From Lachnospiraceae bacterium (GTDB lineage: Bacteria; Bacillota; Clostridia; Lachnospirales; Lachnospiraceae): a stretch of 33,089 nucleotides of DNA. Made by a program: the position numbers and the translations under genes. Numbering within the stretch: the stretch's first letter is position 1; every line of letters starts with the position of its first letter. The stretch spans positions 1-33,089 of the forward strand of contig SVFE01000027.1 of assembly GCA_015057055.1 (NCBI GenBank). Direction: 5' to 3'. The notes under the pieces are model-generated. The model was not told the origin of the DNA. It ran no database searches and saw nothing but the letters and a program-made list of their open reading frames with translations. This document shows, in pieces, positions 15,626 through 23,772 of the stretch.

Positions 15626-16794
15626 GAGTAACATTTATTACCAATTATCTGACGCACCATCAGCTTCCGTTTGCCCAGGAAATGTACCGGCTGCTGGGAG
15701 AAGATTTTGCTTTTGTGGCAACGGATTCCATGGAAGAGGAACGCATTCGCATGGGGTGGGCTTTGGACGGAAAAAAATATCCCTTTTTTGTAGAACACGA
15801 TGAAGATTATGGCAGAAGCGAACGGCTGATTATGGACTGTGATGTTCTGATTTGCGGCGGTGCCCACGAGTCTTATATTCATAAGCGTCTGGAGGCCGGG
15901 AGACTTACGTTTCGGTATTTTGAACGCCTCTACAAAAAAGGACGCATCCGTGCATTTACGCCCAGAGGGTATTTTCGCAAATGGCGTGAGCATACAAAGT
16001 ACCGTAGCAAACCGGTATATCTGTTGTGTGCGGGAGCTTATGTGCCGGCGGATTTTTCTTTGTTTTTTGCATATCCGGACAAGATGCTCAAATGGGGGTA
16101 TTTTCCGGAAATGAAAACCTATCCGGCGGAAGAATTGCTGAAAGAGAAAGAAGGAATTCCGGAATTGTTATGGACCGGAAGGATGCTTGGCTGGAAGAGA
16201 GGAATGGATGCGGTCAGCATGGCATCCCGTTTGAAAAAGGACGGGCAGAAATTTCATTTGACCATGATTGGTGAAGGGGAATGTCTTGCCGGGATTTTGG
16301 AAAAAATAAAGCAGGAAAATTTGGAAAAGGAAGTTACCGTTTTACCGTTCCAAAAACCGGAAACGGTGAGAGCGTATATGGAAAGAGCAGCCATTTATCT
16401 GCTGACCAGCGATTATGAAGAAGGCTGGGGAGCAGTGGTAAACGAAGCGATGAACAGCGGCTGCGCAGTGGTTGCCGGAGCGGCGGCCGGATGTGTCCCG
16501 TATCTTATAAAACATAAGAAGAACGGTATGATATATCGAAGCGGGGATGTAGAAGAATTGACTGCCCTGGTAACCGAATTGCTAAAGGATAATACGCTCC
16601 GTGAGACCTTAGGAAGAACTGCTTACGATACGATTGTAAAGGAATGGAATGCACAGCATGCCGCGAAATGCTTTGTGGAATTTTGCGAAAATTTGGAAAA
16701 GAACAATGTGACATTTCGGACGTCGGGACCGATGTCAAAGGCACCTTACATTTCACCGAAGAACGGATACGTTTATACACGGAAAAGTACCTGA
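15622..16794 (+). CDS. Family 4 glycosyltransferase, tandem paralogue 1
   Basis: The 390-residue GT-B transferase begins MRVTFITNYLTHHQLPFAQE. It contains LLWTGRMLGWKRGMDAVSM in the hinge/donor domain and SDYEEGWGAVVNEAMNSGCA with the donor-binding E-x7-E. It is clearly paralogous to the next gene along the whole length: both have HHQLPF, MEEER followed by QMGWA or RMGWA, RYRNKPVYLL or KYRSKPVYLL, and both end in a GPMSKAP tail. The start ATG overlaps the stop of the preceding gene (ATGA). The two copies may add related sugars in succession, or one may be a backup. Sugars are unknown. Confidence 0.9.
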   Translation: MRVTFITNYLTHHQLPFAQEMYRLLGEDFAFVATDSMEEERIRMGWALDGKKYPFFVEHDEDYGRSERLIMDCDVLICGGAHESYIHKRLEAGRLTFRYFERLYKKGRIRAFTPRGYFRKWREHTKYRSKPVYLLCAGAYVPADFSLFFAYPDKMLKWGYFPEMKTYPAEELLKEKEGIPELLWTGRMLGWKRGMDAVSMASRLKKDGQKFHLTMIGEGECLAGILEKIKQENLEKEVTVLPFQKPETVRAYMERAAIYLLTSDYEEGWGAVVNEAMNSGCAVVAGAAAGCVPYLIKHKKNGMIYRSGDVEELTALVTELLKDNTLRETLGRTAYDTIVKEWNAQHAAKCFVEFCENLEKNNVTFRTSGPMSKAPYISPKNGYVYTRKST

Positions 16795-16822
16795 GTTTGA
16801 AATTAGAAGAAGGATGAACAGT

Positions 16823-18007
16823 ATGCGAATTGTCTTTGTTTCGAATTACATTAATCATCATCAACTCCCTTTTTGTAAAGCAATGCTGGAACAACACACC
16901 GGAGAGTTTGTTTTTATTCAGACGGAGCCCATGGAAGAGGAACGTGTACAGATGGGATGGGCCGTGAATGTGAAAGAGTATCCCTTTGTCCGTTGCTATT
17001 ACGAGGAGGAAGAGGTCTGCCAGAATTTAATTGATGAAAGCGAAATCGTTATTTTTGGCGGCGTGGAGGATGAAAGATATATAGCGCGTCGTTTAAAAGA
17101 AGGAAAGATTTTGATTCGATACAGTGAGCGGATATACAAGGAAGGGCAGTGGAAATTCATTTCACCCAAAGGGTTGGTTAAGAAGTTTCATGATCATGTC
17201 CGCTATCGAAATAAACCGGTGTATCTGCTTTGTTCCGGGGCGTATGTGGCATCGGACTTTTCATTGATTCATGCCTATCCCGGTAAGATGTATTCCTGGG
17301 GCTATTTTCCGGAGTTTGTAGAGTACCGTCTGGATGAATTGGCGGAACGAAAAAAAGCAGGCGGTGTAAATAAACTATTGTGGGCCGGAAGAATGATTGA
17401 CTGGAAACATCCGGAATATGCGGTTATGCTGGCGGAAGAATTACACCAAAAAGGATATGAGTTCCGATTGACCATGGCCGGAAGCGGCGTCATGGAGGCG
17501 GAATTGAAAGAGCGGGTAAAGAGCAGCGGCATTGAGGAGTACGTAGATTTTGCAGGCTACAAAAAGCCGGAAGAAATACGGGAACTAATGCTGGATGCGG
17601 ACATTTTCCTATTTACCAGTGATTATAAAGAAGGTTGGGGCGCTGTTTTGAACGAAGCGATGAACAGCGGATGCGCCGTAGTAGCCGGAAGCGGTATCGG
17701 CGCGGTTCCTTATCTTTTGCAACACGGACGAAACGGTATGGTATACAGAAATGGTGAGCCGGAGGAAATGATTCGGCTTACGGAAGAGTTAATGGCGGAA
17801 CCGAGCCGCTGCGTGACAATGGGACTCGGGGCATATGAAACGATCCGAAGCAAATGGAATGCGGAAAATGCGGCCAAAAATCTGCTTCGTTTTATCCGGT
17901 CGGTTGTGGCGGAAAATCCGGAAGGTGCAGCGGACGGCCCCATGTCAAAGGCTCCGATTATTTGGCCGTCGAAAGGTTACGAATACACGAGAAAGGGCGG
18001 AATGTAA
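16823..18007 (+). CDS. Family 4 glycosyltransferase, tandem paralogue 2
   Basis: The 394-residue protein is the second copy of the pair. It has MRIVFVSNYINHHQLPFCKA at the start, LLWAGRMIDWKHPEYAVML, and SDYKEGWGAVLNEAMNSGCA with the E-x7-E pair, and it ends GPMSKAPIIWPSKGYEYTRK. The ATG at 16823 is preferred over one at 16814, because AGAAGG abuts the latter with no spacing and the chosen start aligns with the paralogue. Divergence between the copies is spread over the whole length, which points to an old duplication and possible change of acceptor or donor. Confidence 0.9.
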   Translation: MRIVFVSNYINHHQLPFCKAMLEQHTGEFVFIQTEPMEEERVQMGWAVNVKEYPFVRCYYEEEEVCQNLIDESEIVIFGGVEDERYIARRLKEGKILIRYSERIYKEGQWKFISPKGLVKKFHDHVRYRNKPVYLLCSGAYVASDFSLIHAYPGKMYSWGYFPEFVEYRLDELAERKKAGGVNKLLWAGRMIDWKHPEYAVMLAEELHQKGYEFRLTMAGSGVMEAELKERVKSSGIEEYVDFAGYKKPEEIRELMLDADIFLFTSDYKEGWGAVLNEAMNSGCAVVAGSGIGAVPYLLQHGRNGMVYRNGEPEEMIRLTEELMAEPSRCVTMGLGAYETIRSKWNAENAAKNLLRFIRSVVAENPEGAADGPMSKAPIIWPSKGYEYTRKGGM

Positions 18008-18010
18008 AGG

Positions 18011-18961
18011 ATGAACGCAATCGTAAATGCATTTGCATTTTCAAAGGAGCATGGAAATTCTTTTCAATTGGTGGAGAAGACAGACGATGAAAAACTAAAT
18101 CTTTATATGAAGAATATTGTAGTATCGCTTACTTCCGCAAAATTAAAGAATCCGGCGGATGAAGTGATGCTTATCACCAATATTACTGTTCCGCAGCCAT
18201 ACGCCTCTTTATTGGACGAAGCAGGAATCAGCGTCCGGAAGGTGCCGTTTGATTGCTATCTTGTTCCGAAACGTTTTTCTTGGTCGCTGGCATTTTACAA
18301 ATTGTGTGTGCTGCGGTATTTGGCCGAGCAGACAGAGTATGAAAAGATTTTATTGTTGGATACGGATACCATTACCATGCATTCCTTTGAGCATTTATGG
18401 AAGGAAGCGGAACATGGATTGATGCTTTATAACATAAATCATGCCTACAATCACCCCTACCGGGGACAAATAGTGGCATGCCGTGATAAATTCTTCCCGG
18501 AATGCAAAGACAATGTGGTGCATTACGGTGGCGAGTTTTTATGTGCGACCCGGGAAGTGCTCAGCGCTTGGATGGAAGAGTGTAATCATGTTTTTTCTAC
18601 GGTAATGGCGGATGAAAATGCAGTCCCCGAAAATATCGGAGACGAGGAAATCTCTGCGTTGGCAGCTGTGTTCTATCGAAAGAAGGCCCCGATTTACGAA
18701 GCCGGTGCCTATATATACCGTTATTGGACCTTTAAAAAATTTTATCTGATATCCACGAATACGGTAAGCAACCCGGTTTGTATCTGGCATTTGCCGGGGG
18801 AGAAGGATTCCGGCATTCTCAGGATGTACGGATATTATGTGAAAAATAAATCCTACCCGGCACCGGAAAAAGCAATCCGCTATTTCGGAATTGCAAAAGC
18901 AAAAAGACCGCTTTCGTGGCATTCGCTTTGGCATGAAGTGAAAAAGAGATGCAGAAAGTAA
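18011..18961 (+). CDS. GT8-like glycosyltransferase
   Basis: The 316-residue protein has a GT-A-like fold with ILLLDTDTITMHSFEHLW at about residues 113-130. Here Asp117-Thr-Asp119 is the D-x-D metal/donor site, as in glycogenin/LgtC-type family 8 enzymes. The preceding FSWSLAFYKLCVLRYLAE helix and the later VVHYGGEFLCATREVLSAWM fit that fold. The assignment to GT8 rather than another GT-A family is tentative. Translation may be coupled to the preceding gene, since only three bases separate them; GGCGG at 17996-18000 is the possible ribosome binding site. The C-terminus is basic, fitting peripheral membrane binding. Confidence 0.65.
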   Translation: MNAIVNAFAFSKEHGNSFQLVEKTDDEKLNLYMKNIVVSLTSAKLKNPADEVMLITNITVPQPYASLLDEAGISVRKVPFDCYLVPKRFSWSLAFYKLCVLRYLAEQTEYEKILLLDTDTITMHSFEHLWKEAEHGLMLYNINHAYNHPYRGQIVACRDKFFPECKDNVVHYGGEFLCATREVLSAWMEECNHVFSTVMADENAVPENIGDEEISALAAVFYRKKAPIYEAGAYIYRYWTFKKFYLISTNTVSNPVCIWHLPGEKDSGILRMYGYYVKNKSYPAPEKAIRYFGIAKAKRPLSWHSLWHEVKKRCRK

Positions 18962-18991
18962 TTTCGTAATACAAAAGGAGAATACGAAAAA

Positions 18992-20398
18992 ATGCTGTTT
19001 CCCAGTAACGTTTTTTTGTTTTGCTTTTTGCCGGTAATTCTGGTTCTTTATTACATTGTCGGCAGCGCAGAACAAAGCGGGAAAAAAAGAATATGGAAGA
19101 ACATGGTTTTGTTTGTGGGGAGTATCATTTTTTATGCATACGGCGAAAAATGGTACTGCCTGCTTCTTTTGATTTCTATTTTGTGGAATTGGGGCATGGG
19201 CCTTTGTATTGAGCGAACCTGTCATCAGCCTAAAAAACAAAAAATTTATCTGGTCTTGATGCTTGCAGTGAATCTGGGAATATTGTTTGCTTATAAGTAT
19301 TTGGATTTTGTGATTGCAAATCTCAACCGGTTTATGAAAACACAAATCCAGCCGGCCGGCCTTGCGCTTCCGATCGGAATTTCTTTTTTTACATTTCAAG
19401 CAATTTCCTATTGCGTGGATGTGTACCGGAAGAAAGCGGATGCACAAAAAAATCCCCTTTATGTAGGATTGTATATTGGGCTGTTTCCGCAGCTGATTGC
19501 GGGTCCGATTGTGCGTTACGAATCGATAGCATTACAAATCGAGAAGAGAAAAGAAACCTTGGACGGATTTACGGAAGGGGTGGAACGTTTTTTGGTAGGT
19601 ATTTGCAAAAAAGTTCTTTTGGCCGATATCATGGCAATTTTTGCAGACCGGATTTTTAATCAGGTGACCGCAGGAGAATCCATTGCGGTATCTATGGCAT
19701 GGCTAGGAGCAATCGCCTACACGTTGCAGATTTATTATGATTTTTCGGCGTATTCCGATATGGCAATCGGACTGGGCAAGATGTTTGGATTTTCTTTTGA
19801 AGAAAACTTTAATTACCCGTATATTTCTGCCTCCGTAACAGAATTTTGGCGACGTTGGCACATTTCCCTCAGTACCTGGTTTAGGGATTACGTGTATATC
19901 CCTTTGGGCGGAAATCGGGGCGGAAAATGGAAAACCTACCGGAATTTGTTTGTGGTATGGCTTCTTACCGGAATATGGCACGGTGCCGGATGGAATTACG
20001 TTTTGTGGGGACTGTGGTATTTTGTCTTTTTGATAATAGAGAAGCAAATGCCGGAAAAAAGGACAGGTATTTTAAAAGTGGCGGGACATGTCTACACTTT
20101 GTTTGTGGTTGTTATCGGGTGGACTTTGTTTCGGGCGCCTTCCTTGCAAATTGCGGCGACATACTTAAAAACCATGTTTGGAATCGGGGCCGAGACCGTT
20201 TTTTCCATGACAACATTGTTTTATCTGAAAGACAACTGGATGTTTTTCCTTTGTGCAATTTTGTTTTCCGTGCCCATTGCAGAAAAAATAAGAAAATACA
20301 AAGGGATCTATCAGGGACTTTTGGCATTATTGTTTTTGATCAGTCTGATTTATATTATCAAGGGAAGTTACAGCCCGTTTATTTATTTTAGTTTTTAA
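18992..20398 (+). CDS. MBOAT-family O-acyltransferase (AlgI/DltB type)
   Basis: The 468-residue multi-pass protein belongs to the membrane-bound O-acyltransferases. Signature segments are PIGISFFTFQAISYCVDVYR (about 127-146), IAGPIVRY, YDFSAYSDMAIGLGKMFG, and FWRRWHISLSTWFRDYVYIP with the conserved His290. GIWHGAGWNYVLWG holds the catalytic His330. It would carry an acyl group, usually acetyl, across the membrane for transfer to a surface polymer. The next gene encodes a DHHW/AlgX-like protein, the usual extracytoplasmic partner, so the pair likely O-acetylates the polysaccharide made by this locus. GGAG lies about 12 bases before the ATG. Confidence 0.92.
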   Translation: MLFPSNVFLFCFLPVILVLYYIVGSAEQSGKKRIWKNMVLFVGSIIFYAYGEKWYCLLLLISILWNWGMGLCIERTCHQPKKQKIYLVLMLAVNLGILFAYKYLDFVIANLNRFMKTQIQPAGLALPIGISFFTFQAISYCVDVYRKKADAQKNPLYVGLYIGLFPQLIAGPIVRYESIALQIEKRKETLDGFTEGVERFLVGICKKVLLADIMAIFADRIFNQVTAGESIAVSMAWLGAIAYTLQIYYDFSAYSDMAIGLGKMFGFSFEENFNYPYISASVTEFWRRWHISLSTWFRDYVYIPLGGNRGGKWKTYRNLFVVWLLTGIWHGAGWNYVLWGLWYFVFLIIEKQMPEKRTGILKVAGHVYTLFVVVIGWTLFRAPSLQIAATYLKTMFGIGAETVFSMTTLFYLKDNWMFFLCAILFSVPIAEKIRKYKGIYQGLLALLFLISLIYIIKGSYSPFIYFSF

Positions 20399-20425
20399 CA
20401 ATAAACTTTGTTTTGGAGAATGCTT

Positions 20426-21553
20426 GTGAAAGAAACGTGGAAAAATAAAGGAATTACAATTTTTTTTCTGTTTGTAATTGCGGTTTTTACGCTGGTAAAT
20501 TTGTATGAGTTTTTGACAAAAGCCGAAGAAAACGGACGGTTAAAAGGATTGGGTGAACTCGGAAGCATAAATGAAGCTGCCATTACGGTGTGGGGAGGCC
20601 TGCAGCGTTTTATGGGCAAGGAATTGGCATTCGGTTCTACGGTTTATGAAGATGTAACGCGGCTAAATAATGGCTATTTTATTATGGCAGATCACAGCCC
20701 GGATTACGATGCGGCGGTGCGGGGAGCACTGGGGGCGCAGGCCTTGGCGGATGAAATCGGTGCAGAATTTTTATACGTGCAGGTGCCCGGAAAACAGCGG
20801 GGGGAAGACTTGCCGGAAGGGGTGGTTTGCTATTCCGAAAGTAAACAGGAAGCGGTAACGGAGGCTCTTTTGGCAGAGGGAGTGACGGTTTTGGATATGG
20901 GCGAGGTTTTGCGCCAAAGCGGCGAAGAATGGTTTTCGTATTTTTACCATACCGACCATCATTGGAATAATGATGCTGCATTTTTGGCATATCAAAATAT
21001 CTGTGCCTATATGAGCGAGAACGGAAGTGAGATTGCCGAAGATTTGACGGATGGGCAGCAGTATCAAAGAGTTTTGTATGAAGATGTTTTTTTGGGAACC
21101 CACGGACGTATGGCAGGACCATGGTACACGGGACTGGATGATTATGAACTGTGGCTGCCGGAATTTCCTACAAGTTTTTCCTTGGAGGTAGCCTCACAAG
21201 GGATTCATTTGGAGGGGGATTTTGAAGAATGCTTTGTGCATTATGAAAATTTAGCATGCTATAGTTATGACTATTATGCCTATTACGCTTATTTGAAGGA
21301 AGATTATGATTGCTTTGAAATTGTCAATCATTTGCGGCCGGAAGGACCGAGCGCAGTAATTGTCAGGGATTCTTCGGCGGTGCCGGTATCGGTATTTCTA
21401 GCGACCCAGTGCAGTGAATTGGATATTTTGGATTTGCGCTACATGGAAGAAAATAATGCAATGGATTACATTCGTGAGAAGAATCCGGATTATATCATTT
21501 ATCTTTTTGGTACGGGGTATTTGGGAGCTGAAAACGCGATTGTAATGCAATAG
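20426..21553 (+). CDS. DHHW-family (AlgJ/AlgX-like) SGNH acyl-transfer protein
   Basis: The 375-residue protein has one N-terminal membrane anchor (about residues 9-28) and an extracytoplasmic SGNH-hydrolase-like domain. Motifs are FYHTDHHWNNDA with Asp-His-His-Trp at about 177-180 and, near the end, VIVRDSSAVPVSVFL with the probable catalytic Ser316, followed by LDLRYM. Such proteins take the acyl group exported by an MBOAT partner and place it on a sugar hydroxyl, as AlgJ/AlgX do with AlgI. The start is uncertain: GTG at 20426 has TTGGAG at the correct 7-base spacing, whereas ATG at 20420 is too close to it. This is the last gene before the pse operon promoter. Confidence 0.82.
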   Translation: MKETWKNKGITIFFLFVIAVFTLVNLYEFLTKAEENGRLKGLGELGSINEAAITVWGGLQRFMGKELAFGSTVYEDVTRLNNGYFIMADHSPDYDAAVRGALGAQALADEIGAEFLYVQVPGKQRGEDLPEGVVCYSESKQEAVTEALLAEGVTVLDMGEVLRQSGEEWFSYFYHTDHHWNNDAAFLAYQNICAYMSENGSEIAEDLTDGQQYQRVLYEDVFLGTHGRMAGPWYTGLDDYELWLPEFPTSFSLEVASQGIHLEGDFEECFVHYENLACYSYDYYAYYAYLKEDYDCFEIVNHLRPEGPSAVIVRDSSAVPVSVFLATQCSELDILDLRYMEENNAMDYIREKNPDYIIYLFGTGYLGAENAIVMQ

Positions 21554-21561
21554 GTGCGCGG

Positions 21562-21590
21562 TTGCGCGAAAAACAGGTATGTGGTATAAT
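21562..21590 (+). promoter_or_regulatory. Strong sigma-A promoter of the pse operon
   Basis: TTGCGC (21562-21567) and TATAAT (21585-21590) are 17 bases apart with an extended -10 (GTGGTATAAT). The -35 lies within a GCGC-GGTT-GCGC dyad (about 21557-21568) that could be an operator or incidental. The leader to the start at 21665 is about 68 bases. Confidence 0.8.
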
Positions 21591-21664
21591 TTCCTTTGGT
21601 TTTATCAAAGTTTTTAAGGAAAATTACGGAAATAGATGAGTAGGGAAAAGAAAGGATGGCAATT

Positions 21665-22660
21665 ATGTTAAACGACAAAACAATTCTTATCACCGGAGGT
21701 ACCGGTTCTTTTGGGAAATGCTTTACAAAGTATGTGTTGACCCATTATCAGCCGAAGAAGATTATTATTTACTCCCGAGATGAATTCAAACAGTTTATTA
21801 TGCAGAATGAATTTAAGGAATATGCGGACAAATTACGCTTTTTCATCGGGGATGTCAGAGATGCCGATCGTCTTCGCAGAGCCTTCAAAGGTGTGGATTA
21901 CGTGATTCATGCCGCAGCGCTCAAGCAGGTGCCTGCCTGCGAATACAATCCGAATGAAGCAATCAAAACCAACATACACGGTGCAATGAACATTATTGAA
22001 GCGGCTTTGGATTGCGACGTGAAAAAGGTGGTGGCGCTGTCTACGGATAAAGCGGTTAATCCCGTGAATTTATACGGAGGAACCAAACTGGTATCCGACA
22101 AATTGTTTATTGCAGCCAATGCGTATGCCGGTGCGGGAGACTTGAATTTCTCCATCGTTCGTTACGGTAATGTTGCAGGAAGCCGCGGTTCGGTGATTCC
22201 GTTTTTCCAAAACATTATTAACAGCGGCAAAAAAGAATTGCCCATTACGGATTATCGTATGACCCGTTTTTGGATTTCCCTGACACAAGGGGTAGAATTG
22301 GTAATTAAAGCATTGGAGGAAGCAAAAGGCGGAGAGACCTTTATCAGTAAAATTCCTTCCTTCAAAATTACGGATCTGGCACAGGCTATGCTTCCCGGAT
22401 GCGAAATGCCGGAAGTGGGAATCCGCGAAGGTGAAAAATTACATGAAATCATGGTTACCGTAGAGGATTCCATGACTACTTATGAATATGATAAGCATTT
22501 CATTGTGTATCCCCAGATGGTATGGAGTGAAAAAAGAATGCCGGTGCCTACCGGTAAAAAGGTTCCGGAAGGTTTTTCGTACAGTTCCGGAAATAATACG
22601 GAGTGGCTCAGTGTAGAAGAGATTCAGGAGTTGTTAAAAACACTGGATTTGGAAAAATAA
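21665..22660 (+). CDS. pseB: UDP-N-acetylglucosamine 4,6-dehydratase (inverting), pseudaminic acid step 1
   Basis: The 331-residue extended short-chain dehydrogenase converts UDP-GlcNAc to UDP-2-acetamido-2,6-dideoxy-beta-L-arabino-hexos-4-ulose. It shows TILITGGTGSFGKCF, YSRDEFKQ, FIGDVRDADRL, HAAALKQVPACEYNP, LSTDKAVNPVNLYGGTKL with the Tyr-x-x-x-Lys pair, and RYGNVAGSRGSVIPFF. These are the marks of the short soluble PseB/FlaA1 type rather than the long membrane-bound CapD type. ATG at 21665 is chosen over 21656, which is abutted by AAAGG with no spacing. It is first in the operon with pseI, pseG, pseC and pseF. Capsule CapE-like enzymes are close relatives, but the neighbours decide for PseB. 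Confidence 0.9.
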   Translation: MLNDKTILITGGTGSFGKCFTKYVLTHYQPKKIIIYSRDEFKQFIMQNEFKEYADKLRFFIGDVRDADRLRRAFKGVDYVIHAAALKQVPACEYNPNEAIKTNIHGAMNIIEAALDCDVKKVVALSTDKAVNPVNLYGGTKLVSDKLFIAANAYAGAGDLNFSIVRYGNVAGSRGSVIPFFQNIINSGKKELPITDYRMTRFWISLTQGVELVIKALEEAKGGETFISKIPSFKITDLAQAMLPGCEMPEVGIREGEKLHEIMVTVEDSMTTYEYDKHFIVYPQMVWSEKRMPVPTGKKVPEGFSYSSGNNTEWLSVEEIQELLKTLDLEK

Positions 22661-22704
22661 GAAGAAATAAAGTTTGGAAAATTCGCGGTTGAAATGGAGT
22701 TGGC

Positions 22705-23760
22705 ATGACACAAACAAAGCAATTGCAAATTAAAAACAGAAGCATCGGAGATGGCAATCCGGCATATCTGATTGCGGAAATGTCGGCAAATCATGCCGGT
22801 GATATGGGACGTGCGCTTGAGATTATCCATGCAGCAAAGGAAAGCGGCGCAGACTGCATTAAGATTCAAACTTATACACCGGATACCATTACCCTGAATT
22901 GTAATAATGAGTTTTTTACATTAAGCGGCGGAACCTGGAAAGGTGAAAATCTTTATGAATTATATGGGAAAGCCTACACTCCGTGGGAGTGGCAGGGCCG
23001 GTTGAAGGAAGAGGCCGATAAAATCGGAATTGATTTCTTTTCGACTCCGTTTGATAAAACGGCAGTGGATTTTTTGGAAGAACTAAAGGTGGACTTTTAT
23101 AAGATTGCTTCTTTTGAAGTTGTGGATATTCCGCTTTTAAAAGCGGTTGCAGCGACGCAAAAACCGATTGTCATGTCGGTGGGCATGGCCACAACGGAAG
23201 AAATTGAAGAAGCGATGAAAGCGATCTATTCTCAGGGAAACACGCAGCTTGCGATATTGAAGTGCTCCAGCGTATATCCGGCAATTCCGGATACGATGAA
23301 TTTAAAAACCTTGCAGGATATGAAAGAACGTTTCGGCGTACCGGTTGGTCTGTCGGATCATTCTATGGGAAATATTGCGGCGGTTACGGCGGTTGCCTTA
23401 GGCGCCAATATTATAGAAAAGCATTTTTGCCTCAGTCGGGATATTGAAAACCCGGATGTTTCTTTTTCCATGGAACCGGAAGAATTTGCCGAGATGGTGA
23501 AAAATATCCGTCTGGCGGAAAAGGCAATGGGAAAAGTCAGTTATGAGTTGTCTGCTGCGGAAAAAGAAAGCCGAAATACGAGAAAATCTATTTTTGTGTC
23601 GGCAGACATCAAAAAAGGAGAGGTTCTTACCCCGGAAAATATTCGTGTGGTTCGGCCGGCATACGGGATGGAACCGAAATATTATGAAATGGTACTTGGC
23701 AAAAAAGTGAAAGAGGATTTGAAATTTGGTACGCCTCTTTCCTTTGATGTTATTGAATAA
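22705..23760 (+). CDS. pseI: Pseudaminic acid synthase (NeuB family)
   Basis: The 351-residue enzyme condenses phosphoenolpyruvate with 2,4-diacetamido-2,4,6-trideoxy-L-altrose to make pseudaminic acid. The NeuB TIM-barrel shows AYLIAEMSANHAGDMGRALE, GADCIKIQTYTPDT, FFSTPFDKTAVDFLEEL, KIASFEVVDIPLL, SVGMATTEEIEEA and LKCSSVYPAIPDTMNL, with VGLSDHSMGNIAAV. The last 60 residues are the SAF/antifreeze-like domain (RKSIFVSADIKKGEVLTPEN). The length fits the family. Legionaminic or sialic acid synthases are similar, but the pathway genes around it (pseB, pseG) point to pseudaminate. GGAG lies about 8 bases before the ATG. Confidence 0.92.
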   Translation: MTQTKQLQIKNRSIGDGNPAYLIAEMSANHAGDMGRALEIIHAAKESGADCIKIQTYTPDTITLNCNNEFFTLSGGTWKGENLYELYGKAYTPWEWQGRLKEEADKIGIDFFSTPFDKTAVDFLEELKVDFYKIASFEVVDIPLLKAVAATQKPIVMSVGMATTEEIEEAMKAIYSQGNTQLAILKCSSVYPAIPDTMNLKTLQDMKERFGVPVGLSDHSMGNIAAVTAVALGANIIEKHFCLSRDIENPDVSFSMEPEEFAEMVKNIRLAEKAMGKVSYELSAAEKESRNTRKSIFVSADIKKGEVLTPENIRVVRPAYGMEPKYYEMVLGKKVKEDLKFGTPLSFDVIE

Positions 23761-23772
23761 CCGGAGAACAGT

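Noticed and set aside
18539-19447. Minus-strand 302-residue open frame across the GT8-like and MBOAT genes
   Set aside because: It spans the junction of two well-supported plus-strand genes and has low-complexity Lys/Arg/Cys/Phe content typical of an antisense frame.
21554-21570. Terminator after the DHHW gene
   Set aside because: The GCGC-GGTT-GCGC dyad is too short and is followed by A-rich, not T-rich, sequence on the plus strand.
21590-21622. TTTCCTT/AAGGAAA hairpin in the pse leader
   Set aside because: The left arm overlaps the -10 hexamer, so it would mostly lie outside the transcript if transcription starts about seven bases after the -10. It could not be supported as a riboswitch or attenuator.
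22705-23760. Sialic or legionaminic acid synthase
   Set aside because: The sequence is NeuB-family, but the operon has a PseG-type hydrolase and PseB-type dehydratase and no NeuC/LegG-type epimerase, so pseudaminic acid is the better assignment.
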